A stretch of 64,000 nt of DNA from Isoetes taiwanensis (GCA_021234155.1 JAJEKV010000055.1:2725090-2789089); one strand, 5' to 3'. Shown: positions 46,590 through 58,613, counted from the stretch's first letter. Translations and numbers: made by a program. Notes: generated by a model from the sequence alone, not told the origin.

Positions 46590-46680
46590 CTTGGAATTTG
46601 TTTATGTCGCCTATGGACCTGGGGGTCTCAAAGGGCGTGACAAATAAATAAAAATAAAAAATAAAATATAAGTTGTATTC
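46590..46680 (+). mobile_element. LINE 3' end remnant
   Basis: GCCTATGGACCTGGGGGTCTCAAAGGGC followed by an AAATAAATAAAAATAAAA-type tail closely resembles the 3' end of the LINE at 11190-11249 (GCCATAGAGGCCTGGGGGCC...). No coding sequence is attached. Confidence 0.55.
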
Positions 46681-46793
46681 CCTTTATAACGAATGGGTGA
46701 GAGGGAACTTCCCTTTCTTTTCTTTGTGTAATAGATATATGCAATACAATGTTGTTCTATTAAAGCTTGTCTCCTTAAAAAAATGTTTCTTTC

Positions 46794-47381
46794 TTATTTA
46801 TAATTTACAACTATTACAATGTGTGGTGGACAAGAAATAGCAATTGCCTCGGCTGTAAGCCTAGGAATCCCAATATCATGCAACCAATATCTTGGAACTA
46901 ACCATGCATACCACAGTAGGGGTCCAGGTCTAGGATATGCAACCACTGAACCTGACCACATCCACTTTAGCTCATCCAATCAATATATTCTCCTCTCACC
47001 CCACCAAATATCTTTGTGGACTATTTCAACTGCCTAAAGTACGGCTAACTGCCTGGAATAGTCTCTTGGTTCCATAGAGGACCCATTTCTTTGCATTAAC
47101 TCATACAGGCATATGAAGAATGTGTGATAGAGATCACTTGGATCTTCATCATCCCAATAATGCAAGCTAGCACACAAACCCTCAATACCCTCCCCTAATC
47201 TTACAGCCTTGCATTGTGAGGCAAACTGCTTTGTCCTTATCTGTTCGCAAATGCGATAGCTCTTCTTATATAACACTGACATGGAGGGTCTGTCCACACT
47301 TTGAAATATCTTTTCCTTCTTTTCTTCTGTATTAGAGGCTCCTCCAGCAGCATCTCTTCTCCTATAAAAAATAAATTTCAC
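46794..47381 (-). pseudogene. Unidentified coding fragment
   Basis: Minus-strand frame 47381-47034 encodes SYRICEQIRTKQFASQCKAV...GIEGLCASLHYWDDEDPSDLYHTFFICLYELMQRNG. After one stop and a shift, 46979-46794 encodes a Trp-rich stretch (LKWMWSGSVVAYPRPGPLLWYAWLVPRYW). The composition looks protein-like but I do not recognise a family. It may be an exon of a host gene, possibly the same one as at 47.8-49.0 kb, or a transposon ORF fragment. Confidence 0.35.
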
Positions 47382-47824
47382 CTCATCAAAGCAACTCTAC
47401 ATACAAATTAGTAAATGTTGCAGCCCCAAAGAGTTTGAATTATTCCTTATAAAATGTGGTCCTTATAAAGACCAGCGGTATTTAAAATGAACAACATTAT
47501 CAATATCACCGATTACACACGAGAATTAATCGTGTCGCCTTTATTCATAAGAAATTATTACAACATGCTTTCAATAAAATTTTTCAAAATCGTGTAAAAT
47601 TTTATTCATGTAAAAATATTCAAAAAAAAAAAAAAAAAACTAATTGTAATACTCACTTTCTTCTCCTGGCTTAATAATAGATTCGACTACAAATCGGCGA
47701 TGAGAGAGCGTATAATCTGAACCAAACCATATCTCCTATAGTTCCCGCAATAATGAATGTTAAAATTAGGCCACACATGAGATCTTCTAGACATAAGGCC
47801 CACATTTGATAATGTCCTTCTATT

Positions 47825-49042
47825 GAAGCACTTTAGGAGTTTGCACTTTCAGAACTATATTGCTCTTGATGATATCAATCTGTCTGCTACCACTAGCAGC
47901 AAAAAGTTGATTGATCACCTGTGAGTAAAGCCTACAGGAGAGAATTTATTAGATGATTGTAAAAGACAAAACCAAATGCATATTAGCAAAACTTACCCCT
48001 TCAATGTCCCCTCGAGAACTTGTCACCCATTCTGTGAATTTAGAACTTGAATGCTTGGCCTGCCATCTTTGCCAGGAAGATGAAATATAGCCAGCAACTC
48101 ATTGTATCCTCAATGCTTATTGTATTGTATCCTCAACAGGTCCTTGATCAGTCCAGTTGGATGGCTCATCGTCACTTGTGTTTTCTAGAATCAGTAAATG
48201 AAATGAACAACCATATGATACTAGAATGCTAACTACCGATCTGCTTACTTTCAGCATTTTCTTTTTGTTGCTTCAACAACTAATTCTGTATCAAGATCTG
48301 GCAGGACTGGATCAACAAGTAAGCATTTTCTTGGAGGTGATCTGCAGGTTGATTTTTTATCCTGCTCAAGTGCAGCTGAACTCCATCTCCAACATTTAAA
48401 TTCCTCGCACCTTCTACACAGATTTCACACCCATCAAAATCCTCTTTATAGAAATTACTAAAGCATAAATACAATAATACTTTCTATTCATTACCTCTAG
48501 GTAAGGGATGAGTTTGCTTGTTGATGTTACCCCTGTCAGTAAGATAGGAACCTGAAGGTATTAACATGAGAAATTATAAATGTAAATTTAAGTGTACCAA
48601 TGCAATGTAAATGTAAATATAAATGTAAATGTGACACCTACATTACGTAGTTTGAATGCAAATATTTCCATTAGCATATATCAAATTCATATTTTTATGT
48701 ATTTTGTTATTAAAGCCTCATATGTAATTCCATGTAAAATATTTGCATAATATTACATATTTCCATGATGTGTACATAATATTTACATCCTCTATCGAAA
48801 TAATCACATGAATCCTCTCCATTCCTAACTTCTACTGGAGTAGGATGCAGACAAAGAACATCTTGACCTTGCATAAACATAAGCAGCTCCCTCACTTTCT
48901 TCTCATATGACAGATCCATCTGCCCTCTTGATAAAGCCCATATTTCAAGATTGATGTCTGCAATCTGTTTCTCAATCTCAATCAGCGAGTCTTCAAAGTC
49001 TGCCAATCGCCCTTTAATTTTTGCAATTTCATTCTTGGAGAA
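47825..49042 (-). pseudogene. Unidentified spliced gene fragment with coiled coil
   Basis: Minus-strand pieces look like exons. 49042-48720: a helical segment (IKGRLADFEDSLIEIEKQIADINLEIW). 48551-48495: a 57-nt exon with AG/GT borders encoding VPILTGVTSTSKLIPYLE. ~48448-48285: DFDGCEICVEGARNLNVGDGVQLHLSRIKNQ... About 48170-48010: DEPSNWTDQ..., then NELLAIFHLPGKDGRPSIQVL. About 47915-47825: VINQLFAASGSRQIDIIKSNIVLKVQ, ending in a stop. Splice borders of the central exons are consistent, but shifts occur in the others, and the 5' end is cut at 49043 by LINE sequence. The GCEICVEG...VGDGVQLHL block reminds me of a compact beta domain beside a coiled coil, as in SMC-hinge-like proteins, but this is not secure. 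Confidence 0.4.
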
Positions 49043-51455
49043 GGATGCTATGATCTCTACAACAGATGGTTCCATATGTTTGGTGTCTTCTATAAGCTTC
49101 CTGGTGCTATTTTCCTTCATTTTGAGGCTTGTCTTCAGCCTTAGACTTCCCCTTGCAACTTATGAATTTTTTGCTGCAAGTTTTTCCTGGCATCCTCCAA
49201 CACCTACAACTTATTGGTTAGTGCTTTCTTTCCTTCTGCCCTCCTTTCCAGTATCCACTCCACAAGACAGTTTGCTCTATTGAATACCTAAGAACAACAT
49301 GCCTCTGGCTAAACCTCATAAGATTTAAAGGTTTGACAGTGTTCAACTCTGTCAAATTAGCCCCATCTATTCATCGATTCGTGCTATCTTGTTGTGCAAT
49401 GTAGCATTATTAGATAGCTCATTCCAAGCTACACTGACTCCCAACCTGTCCAGGCCAAAAGCCTTTACAAAATAGACAGGTATGTGATGATCCCCCCTCC
49501 AACCCTTTCCACTATCTTGTGCCATTCTGGATGGCCATTGTGGACTTTATGGCTCCTGAAAGTTTTCAAGATCGTCATTTCCTCCTCTAAATCATCTTTC
49601 AAAGATCTATTCAATCTGGGCTTTGGAGATCTTCTTGGTTTTGGTAGGAGTGCTTAGCGTCTTGATGATGTAATATACATTTGTAAATGTAAATTAGCAA
49701 CCCTTTCTTGCTTCTACCCCGAAATGGTGCTGCATGTCATCTGGGGTGTAGGCTAAGAGGTCCACATCATGAGCGTATATGAGCTACTTAATTACGTGAT
49801 GCATGAGCTGAGCTTCTGCTCTTCCATATTCAAGAAGCCAACCTTCCAACTGATCAATATAAAGGCCAAACAATGTTGGAAAGAGTGGGCATCCCTAGCA
49901 GACTCCAATATTGCTCACGACAGACTATCCTAATGATATCAATTGGCTTGAGCATACGTCATACAATCTGTATATTGTTTTTTAAAAATCCATAGATATC
50001 CTCAATAACCTCAATTTGTCCCACAATTTCTCCAGAGCCACAGTATCGAAAGCCTTTGAAAAATACACAAAGAAGTAGTATAGGTCTTATCAGTGATTCC
50101 TGCTATCTCAAACAAGGTCTACAGAGTGAAGATATGATCAATGATGCAGTGTCGAGATCGAATCCTGCATGTGTGAGAGCCCACACCTCTGTTTCCTTTA
50201 TCTAATCGTCAAGTGTTGCTCGAGAATGTCGACCAACAGTTTTACAAAAAGCAAACTGACCATGATGGTTCTATAATTGGCCGGGCAGTGAGGGTCACCT
50301 GCCTTGTAGAGGGTAACAACTCTGCCAGTGGTCCACTCTAGGGAGGAACTTTCATGTAATGCCTTGTTGAACAATGCCGTTAGGATGGGCACTATTGAAG
50401 GGCATGTCCATCTGAGCAGCTCTTCTTGCATGTCGTTTAAATCTATCGCCTTGCCATCAGCAAGACGTTGTAAGCCCTTGGCAACCTTTGCCACTATAAT
50501 GACTAGTGGGGGGGGGCATCTGTAGGGGTGTTGCTGCTCAAACCCCAAGTGGATCATAAAGCTGCTACAAGTATTGTACCCATTGCTCTGGAGTGATGTT
50601 CCTAGCAGACTGCAGAGGCTTCTTCAATATTCTTCGTCAGAATATCCTGGGATGACAGACCCGGAGATTTTTCTCTCTAATGTTCTGCAATATAGGATGC
50701 TATGGTCTCTACAGTAGATGGTTCCATATGTTTCGTGTCTTCTATAAGCTTCCTGGTGCTCTTTTCCTTCATTTTGATGCTTGTCTTCAGCCTTAGACTT
50801 CCCCTTGCCATTTATAAAAATTTTGCTGCAAGTTTTTCCTGGCATCCTCCAATACCTACAACTTACTGGTTAGTGCTTTCTTTCCTTCTGCCCTCCTTTC
50901 CAGTATCCACTCCACAAGAGCAGTTAGCTCTATTGAATACCTAACAACAACATGCCTCTGGCTAAACCTCATAAGATTTAAAGGTTTGACAGTGTTCAAC
51001 TCTGTGAAATTAGCCCCACTGTTGGATTCATCGATTCGTGCTATCTTGTCGTGCAATGCAGCATTATTAGAGAGCTCATTCCAAGCTACACTGATTTCCA
51101 ACCTGTTCAAGTCAAAAGCCTTTGCAAAGTAGATAGGTATGTGATGATTTGCCACATCTTTCTTGCCAAAAATCTCCTTATATCTTGCAAAAAAAATCCT
51201 CTCTCCGCTCATCCTTAATCTTTTTTTCCATGTACCCTCTTTACGATGATCCCTCCTCCAACCTTTTCCACTATCTTGTGCCATTTTGGATGACTTTATG
51301 GCTTCTGAGAGTTTTCAAGATCGTCATTTCCTCCTCTAAATCATCTTTCAAAGATCTATTCACTGCGGATTGACTATTGAAGATGTTGGATCCAAGCTCT
51401 TCTTCTTAATTGATTGCTTCTGGGCTTTGGAGATATTCTTGGTTTTGGTAGGAGT
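49043..51455 (-). mobile_element. Two head-to-tail LINE fragments
   Basis: 49043-49651 and 50694-51455 are direct repeats of the region before the RT: EEKST/ENSTRKLIEDTKHMEPS, ERRAEGKKALTSKL, LNTVKPLNLMRFSQRHVVVRYSIE. Downstream of the second copy (minus order), 50557-50198 encodes the RT start (VAKGLQRLADGKAIDLNDMQEELLRW...ANYRTIM). Broken frames to ~49700 hold LYIDQLEGWLLEYG and LIYAHDV, an altered motif C with His for Asp. The first copy is cut at 49043, the second at 51455 by the gypsy LTR. Confidence 0.75.
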
Positions 51456-52044
51456 TGTTAGTCCTGTGCCTCCTGGTTCAGGACTATTCATGCATACGAC
51501 GGACCAGGTCAAGCTCAAGGATCCACAGACAGGCATGGGTCAGCCATCAAAGGCTCAGCAGAAGACCAAGCAGCAGACCACGCAGTCAAAGCCTGCGTCC
51601 GTCAACAAGAGGCGCCGCTCAGACAAGTGATGGCCCGTCACCGCCCGCGTCAGCGTGATTCTAGGCACTTCAAGAGGCACCGCCAACATTCCTGCAAATC
51701 AGACCTCCTTCCAGGAGTCGGCACCGAGATCAGTCAGGGTGTCTATATTGGGCCAAAGGCCATTGTACTATATATATGAGTAGAGCTAGCACATGAGTTT
51801 TTAGATGAGTTTTGAGTCTTGTCTCTCTTGATCTTTCTCTCGATTCGCGAGTTCATGTATGTTCATCATTGATATCAAGGAAGTTTATCATTTTCCTCTC
51901 AATCGCTTCTTCTCTTTTGTTACGTTTTCTTCTTGTTCTTTTCTTGCAAATCCCGCGCGTGACATAGTCCCCTGTTCTCTGTTAGATCCAAGGGTCCTCC
52001 AGAGGGCTGTCTTGCGAGGAGTTCCCGAACCCGCACCCCAAACA
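51456..52044 (+). repeat. 5' LTR of gypsy element copy 2
   Basis: 589 bp, TGTTAGTCC...CCCAAACA, homologous to 2248-2828 and 61931-62529. Contains the TATA-like block near 51770 and an open frame in U3 ending at the conserved stop 51628-51630. Right after it (52045) a GC-rich CCGCCGCCGGG run occupies the PBS position, but I could not match it confidently to a tRNA. Confidence 0.9.
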
Positions 52045-52165
52045 CCGCCGCCGGGTCTGATTCGTTTTTTTCCTTTTTCGTCGCCATGTCCGCCGAAACT
52101 TCACGCCGAAGAACTTCTTTCCCGACGGCGTCTCGCGGCGCGCCATCATCGAAGGAAGTTGTTAA

Positions 52166-53650
52166 GTGACATGTATGGATCTGCTTATGACATTGAGGGA
52201 GGCCACATTGGGTCTAGGGCTCGGTCGGCGCCACCCACCCCTCGTGTCATGTCTCGTCCAAATTCTCCGCCTCAAAAGCGTGCAAACATTGCTCCGCGGC
52301 TCGGTCTCCTCATCACTATCGGGGAGCCCTATCCGGCTCCACTTCGCTCAACCTTACTTTCATACCCCAGAACATGCCTTCATCCATCACTCTTTCCATG
52401 CGCCTCTGCCTTCACAACCATCATCTCCTCACGGGGGACGGGGATATCCACATGTTTCTTTTGCTCCTCCCCGGGAATTTCCCTTCCCTACCTTTCCCAC
52501 CGCTCTTCCTGTTTTACACTCTTCTGACCTCAAAACCAATGATCAGGCACCTCCGGTACCTCCACCTCGGCCACCCCTAAGCGGGGTCTTTCCGGACCAT
52601 ACCACCTCCAACTCCACCTCAATATCCTCACTATCATGTTCTGTCCAGCCCAAAGACTTTTACCTCTACCTTCGCACCCTTAAGCTGACTTATCCCACCT
52701 TTGGCAACACAAAAGGCAAACCTTTAGACCAAAGTGCTCGGGCCCACATGGAAGAATTTGAGGCTCGGCTGTCCCTGAATGGTCATGCGCAACCTCAACT
52801 GAAATTCCACATCTTTTCCACCACATTGCGTTGGCTCCCCTCATCAATGGCTCATGTCCAACAAAAGCCACTTTGGAAGAAGACTGGTCCTAAAATGAGA
52901 ACCGCTTTTCTTTCTCACTATGGGACCACGGATGATGATCGCCTTCATCTCAAACAACTTAATGACCTTCAACAAGAGCCCGCAGAGTTCGCCAGGGATT
53001 TTGCGGTCGACTTCACATTCTCGCCCAAGCAACTCAAAGAGTACCCCACACGAGCCGGATCTTGGTCTGGTTTCTCCAAGGACTTCCTCCAGCTATCCGA
53101 CTCATGACCGAATACCAAGGCCAAGACTTTGGAACAAAGCTATCGATCTTGTCAATCACTCGGTCAATGTTTCCTCCGTGGCGTGGCTCTTCAGAGCTCC
53201 CTTTCATTCCACCCGCCATGGTTCCCCGTGGGCCGGCTGCTCAACCTCAACATGCCAATCCGCGGCCAGATCGGATCTGGTGCCATATCTGCAAATATCA
53301 AGGCCACTTGGCAAATGAGTGCAACTCCACCAATGGCCCGCCTCATTGTAAAGATGCAACATGTGCAATCATGCCACGGAAGAGTGCACTCGCACTCATC
53401 CTACACCTTTCCGCAACAAGATGGTTTATCAAGTGCAAACAACATCTACGCACCAATCGCAATATCAGCAGCCACCACTGCAGGCGCAACCCACTCAACT
53501 CTATCAGCAACAGGAGCAACAACGGGGACCCAACACACGTCCTCCTTTTGATCCTTCAAAGCTTCGGTGTTATCACCGCTCAAGAATGGGGTCATACCAC
53601 CACCACAAGCGTGTCCTCAACTTCCACAAGTTCAGGTGCGGCTTCACGGC
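52166..53650 (+). pseudogene. gag polyprotein (capsid and zinc knuckle), frameshifted
   Basis: Frame 52166-53107 has a Pro/Ser-rich N-terminus, then a capsid-like region (FEARLSLNGHAQPQLKFHIFSTTL..WLPSSM, FLSHYGTTDDDRLHLKQLNDLQQEP.EFARDFA) that resembles the retrotransposon gag 'L...F...Q..GES..EY..RF' block. It continues after a shift in 53062-53703 (VWFLQGLPPAIR), with the zinc knuckle CHICKYQGHLANEC (CX2CX4HX4C) at ~53278-53319. A second, imperfect knuckle (CNMCNHATEEC) follows in another frame (~53350-53382). The product would package element RNA in cytoplasmic particles. Not functional as read. Confidence 0.8.
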
Positions 53651-54740
53651 ACAAATCGGACCATCGCCGGTCCGCCTCACGGCTTACCAACTCGGATTGC
53701 TAATGGCAAACAAGGCCCGTCCCCTGTTCTTCCGGAAGCCACCTCGCGCGCCTCAACTCACGCTTATCAACCAGCTCCTGCCACTCAACCTCAGATGGAT
53801 CAACAAGCACAGGAAGAAATTTTTCAAGCTCTTAATCCTCCAGTCCAGCCATCCAATTGGGTTGGTTTGGTCTCACGCCAGACCCGGGCGTCACGTCCCT
53901 TAACCATTATTCCTAATGGCACGCAACCTGCCTTTGCAGTCGACGCAATTCCTCATGCAGAAGACAAAAAGGTCCATTTTGCACCTGACTTGGAGAAACT
54001 CATGCCGAATGTCATGCCTAAAGTTCGACAAAGCATTTTGAACCTCATGCAAGCTGCTGAAGGCCGCACGTTGGCTAATGTCCATGCCACCACTAGAGCT
54101 CAACAAAGACAAGACGCACCTTCCACGTCTCAACCTCCACGCTCTCAGACATATCCCAATATCGCTGCGGAGGTTGACCTACCACGCACTCCCGCACCTG
54201 TGGATCCAGCCGATCCTTTTTCTCATGTGCCTCTGGAACTCCAAGAGGAGCTAGCCAAAATCAAAATTCCTTTAAGCTTGGCCACAATTTTGAAACTCGT
54301 CCCCGCTCTCAAGGACCGCTTACCACTCCCCGACTGTTTTTGGTTGGGGCTGTTGCTACCTCTACTCCCACGGTACATGCCGGGGTGGGCAATCAACAAG
54401 TCAATCATGTTCAAATTGGCCGAGGTAGCGCGGTCAATCTCATCACGGATAAACTCCGCAAACAAATGGGCATCAAACAACTCTATCGTTGCCCCATATG
54501 ACATCAAATTGGCCAATGGCCATATCCACGAGACCTCAAGGCGTCACGCCTCTTCTTCACATCAACATTGGTGATCTCGATTCCCCTTGAATTTGGTGTT
54601 TGGAAGGCCGGAGAAGATCCGGTGATTATGAAATGTTGGTCGGCAGACCTTTTCTCCGCCAGGCCAAGAGTATCCATTACTGGGCCACGGCTCAGTTAAT
54701 CATCACTGATGGTCACCTCAATGCCACCATGGACTTGGAA
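53567..54740 (+). pseudogene. gag-protease linker and retropepsin remnant
   Basis: Frame 53567-54574 is a Gln/Pro/Thr-rich linker with APDLEKLMPNVMPKVRQSILNLM. Protease follows in another frame at ~54395-54480 (VQIGRGSAVNLITDKLRKQMG). Here the usual Asp of the D(S/T/R)GS active site appears as Gly (IGRGSAVNLI). Its C-terminal part continues at 54600-54740 as YEMLVGRPFLRQAKSIHYW. The enzyme would cleave the Gag-Pol precursor; loss of the catalytic Asp and the shifts make this copy inactive. Confidence 0.65.
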
Positions 54741-55319
54741 ACAGGCAAAATCATTTCCGTCGACAATGCTGAACCCTCTCTCTCCGACACCGATTCTGAG
54801 GACGCCCAGAATATTTATCAAGTTCAGGCTCCCCTGAAGTGCGCCTCGTCATCCTACCCCGAATATGCTGATCCTTGGGGAGAAATGACTCTTGATCAGG
54901 ACCAGGCTGTGGCTGCTTTGCTTGACCCTTACCTGGCTCCTTGCAATCGAATCCAACGTGTTGATCACTTTTCAAACGCTGAACCTCCTGCAGCTCCTAT
55001 AGATGTACACGCTGTCATGAAGCAACCTCTGCTTGAGGAAACTCAGCAACCTCTCTTTTTCACCACGCAGAGTGCCACGCATCCTGTTATGCTTCAACCT
55101 CCTGCTCATATTGTCCAGGACACAGAAGTTATCCCCATATTCGGACTCTGCCGGTCGATTGTGGGCGTAGGCAACAATCACCGTCCGGACTTGTTTGCCA
55201 ATCTTCCGACACCCTATCGTAATGGGCTGTCATGCTCTTCAAAAGTTCAAACACATTTTCGCGGAGCTCTGAGAGATCTTCGGGGATCAACAAAACCTTG
55301 GGGGAACTCACCATTCCTA

Positions 55320-56650
55320 CCAAGTCTGATGCACGCCCGCCTAGCAACGATGCATCGGCTCAACCCTAATTACCGTGATCGCGTCAAGGCAGAAATTGAC
55401 AAACTCCTTGCTGCAGGTTTGATCTATGAGGTCAAACATTCAATGGGTGAGCCCCATCGTCATTGCACTCAAACACAATGGTAAGATCCGCGTTTGCGTG
55501 GACTACCGAAAACTCAATCGTGCCCACGGGAGTGGTCATTTTCCACTTCCCTTCACGCACAGGTTCCGAAGAGGTTCTTTGGACATGAGATGTACTCCTT
55601 CATGGATGGTTTTTCGGCTACAATCAGATCTCAATCAAAGAATCTGATCAACTCAAGACTACTTTCACCACCCCCGTAAGTACTTTTTGCCTACAAGGTG
55701 GTTCCTTTTGGATTATCAAACTCTCCATCCACGTTTCAACGTATCATGCTCTCGCTTTTTCATGATTTTATGAAGGAAAATCCCTTCTTGCAAATTTTTC
55801 AAGATGACTTCTCGCCTCTGGTTCCATGGCTGACCATTTGGATAAATTGGAACTCGTCTTTTCAGAAATGTGATGAGTCCCAAGATTAGTCTCAATCCCG
55901 AGAAATGCACCTTTTAAGTCACTTCAGGTGTTCCGTTGGGACATGTGGTCAAGAAAAGCGGTATCACCACCGGATCTGCCAAAATCAGTTGTGTGCTCAA
56001 GGCTCAAGCACCGGCCAATATCAAGGAAACACGCTCTTTCTTGGGTAAGGTCAATTATTACTCCACCTTCATTCACCGGACTCGCAGCCCATTGCAGATC
56101 CCATTCAAACTCACGGGTGATGAATCCACCGGGCTTGGAATTCCCAAGCGGATCTTTGCTTTCCAACGCTTGAAGCTCTTGCTTACTCGGGCCCGGTTCT
56201 TGTTCCTCCTCAATGGGACAAGCCCTTTCATGTCCATGTCGATGTCTCGGCCTTTGCTATTGGAGCTGTTCTTTCTCAAGAATATGATGCGCTTGCCGAC
56301 AAACCAAACCGCTTCGCCAGCCGGAAACTCAATTGGTGAACGCAACTACTACGCCACAGAGCGAAGCCTTGGGTTTAATTTTTCGCGTCCAACGCCTTCC
56401 GTCACTATCTTTTGGGCGGTCGATCAAATTCTTTGTTGACCACCGTGCACTTCTTTATTTGATCAACAAATCCACGCCCACGGGCCGCATTGCTTTCGTT
56501 GGGTCCTCCTTCCTTAAAAATTTGCACCTTTTGAAATTGTTCACAAGGCGGCCAAATCTCATGTTGTCCCGGATTATCTTTCACGCATCCACACGGATGA
56601 TCCCTCCACCGGAGTCTCGGGCGCCTTTCCCGGACGCTCAACTCTTTTCT
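55320..56650 (+). pseudogene. Reverse transcriptase and RNase H, broken
   Basis: Short frames in order give HRLNPNYRDRVKAEIDKLLAAGLI (55345-55420), VSPIVIALKHNGKIRVCVDYRKLN (55440-55515), VPFGLSNSPSTFQRIM (55698-55745) and FQDDFS (~55798-55815, the YLDD-type site with an altered second residue). They continue with SFLGKVNYYSTFIH (~56035-56076), the RNase H start HVHVDVSAFAIGAVLSQ in shifted frames (~56230-56280), NYYATERSLG (56343) and a later FFVDHRALLYLINKSTP (~56430-56480). Order and motifs are Ty3/gypsy. At least six frameshifts disrupt it. Confidence 0.8.
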
Positions 56651-56779
56651 CGGTCACGGCAACACCTCATTGGTTTCATGACTTTCAGCGATATCTCCTC
56701 ACAGCGCTCTCCACCGGAGGGCGCCACGCTCTCTCCAAAAGCGCCAATCCCGCCGCCATCAATTTCTCCGAGAGGTCCA

Positions 56780-57994
56780 TGACTACACCATGGTTGCAGG
56801 CCATCTTTACAAAAGGGTAAGGATACCATCCTTCGACGTGTTCTCCCTCATGAGGTCCCGGATATTGTTCGAGAAGCCCATGAAGGGCTCGGTGGTGGTC
56901 ATTTTCATGGTGACACCACGGCACGCAAAATCCTTCTTGCTGGTTATTTTTGGCCCACGCTCTTCAAAGACGCCACGCCCACGCGCCCGACGTGTGATGC
57001 TTGCCGGCGTGTGGGATGGCCCACGCGTGGCGGCGCTCTTCCCTTGACGCCGTCCGCCACGCGCCACTTCCCTTCAGCAAATGGGGAATGGATTTTGTGG
57101 GACCCATCGATCCTCTTGCGCGGCACACCCGTGCCCGCTACATTCTGGTTCTCACTGACTATGCTACCAAATGGGCGGAAGCTTGCGCACTTCCAGACAA
57201 CACCTGCGGCCGCCATGACCAAAGTCATCTATCAACAAATCATCACGCCGATTCGGCCGCCCCACGGGCTGGTCGCTGATCGTGGTGTACATTTTATCAA
57301 TCACACCATCAAGGAGCTGACGGATTATCTCCTGATACATCATCACAAGAGCACACCTTACTATCCTCAAGGGAATGGTTTGGTTGAAAGCACCAACAAA
57401 ACTCTGGTCACAATTCTCAAGAAAATTTGTGGCCGCTTCTCCATGACCGACCGGCAAACCAAACTTCCCTCTTTTGTTCTATGGGCTTACAATACTTGTT
57501 TCAAAATAGCTACTGGTCACACTCCTTTCAAATTGGTTTATGGTCAAGAAGCTCTCATGCCTTTTGAGTACATTCTCCCCACTCTCCGTTTTCAACTGGC
57601 TACTGAGCCTGCTGCACTCAAAGAAAGGGTTTATCAATTGGAACAGTTGGATGAACTTAGAAGGGATGCTTATATTCGTGTTCTTCATGGACAACGGTTG
57701 CAAAAATCTTTACATGACAAACGTTTGAAGACAAAAACATTCCAGGACGGAGATTTGGTTCTTCTTTATGATTCTCGGTACAAAAATTTTCCGGGTAAGC
57801 TTAAGTTTCGATGGCTTGGCCCTTATCAAATTGTTCAAGTGGTTCAACCCAGCGTTTTCCAGCTGGCTGAGTTAGATGGAACTCCATTACCTACACTGGT
57901 TAATGGCTTTCGCCTCAAACCATTTCATACCACAGCAAGTGACACTCACCAAACAGATACAGTTCAAGACGCACACACAACAGATAGTGACTAA
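56780..57994 (+). CDS. Integrase (mostly open frame)
   Basis: The HHCC zinc-finger start is at ~56850-57005 in a shifted frame ([21 protein letters not shown]...CDACRR). From 57011 to 57994 one frame is open for 327 codons. The first catalytic Asp block reads in a neighbouring frame ([24 protein letters not shown], 57090-57175), so a small shift lies near 57090-57200. The second Asp is in [10 protein letters not shown] (~57275) and Glu in [16 protein letters not shown] (~57360-57408), completing D,D,E. A C-terminal SH3-like block follows ([31 protein letters not shown]). No chromodomain is seen. It would insert element cDNA into the genome. Confidence 0.85.
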
Positions 57995-58133
57995 AACGGC
58001 GGCATATTATATTATAGGTGGAAATTTTTTACAAAATGTGGGCACAGCCCAGCTATTTCCGCTATGGGCACTGCCCTATATACAAAAACGGGCTCAGAGC
58101 CCTATCTACTAAAAACCTAAGAAGAAAAACCCT

Positions 58134-58613
58134 CTACTCCGGGTTCGGAGCAGAGGTGATGCGGAGGAGGTGGTAGAGGTTCTGCTCAGGGTCCCAGCGA
58201 AGGTGCAGAACCACCTCCATTGCGTTGGTCTTCGGATCGGGATGTTCAGCCATCCCGGCACACCAGCCATCCATTCTCAGGCCACGATTGTGGCAGCGCC
58301 AGAGGTCCAGACAATCCATCTTGCAGGTAATCCACTCCTGACAGTTAGTGGGCATAGTGCGCCTCGTTCAAACCCGGCGGCCGCCATCTTTGGCGCCATC
58401 GGATGTCTTCGCTTCACTCCCGGTTCGTCTTATATAGCCAACTGCGGAACTCCTTGTCGACGTGGACCAATCACAACCATCGCCAACGTGTTTGCAATGC
58501 AAGGCTGTTTCTAAAATGAGAATCTTTTCTCCCGCCGCATATCTAGCCATGGTACCTTCTGACACATTCCTTTTAATGATATCCCACTTCGAGTTGCCAG
58601 CATTAAATGCCAT
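58134..58613 (-). CDS. Antisense ORF pair between integrase and 3' ORF
   Basis: The minus strand has two abutting frames, 58613-58368 (81 codons, MAFNAGNSKWDIIKRNVSEG..., CKHVGDGCDW) and 58355-58134 (73 codons, CQEWITCKMDCLDLWRCHNRGLRMDGW..., VVLHLRWDPEQNLYHLLRI). The second has a protein-like make-up, rich in Trp, Cys and Leu with alternating charge. A single shift near 58360 could join them into ~160 codons. Extra ORFs, including antisense ones, are known in several plant Ty3/gypsy lineages. I recognise no domain. No second copy is in the window, so conservation is untested. Confidence 0.4.

Noticed and set aside
52045-52065. Primer-binding site for tRNA-Asp next to the 5' LTR
   Set aside because: CCGCCGCCGGG only loosely resembles the complement of plant tRNA-Asp; too weak to call.
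51859-52527. 222-codon frame starting inside the 5' LTR
   Set aside because: Runs from R/U5 into the gag leader in a frame different from the capsid; composition is Pro/Ser/Arg-rich through base bias.
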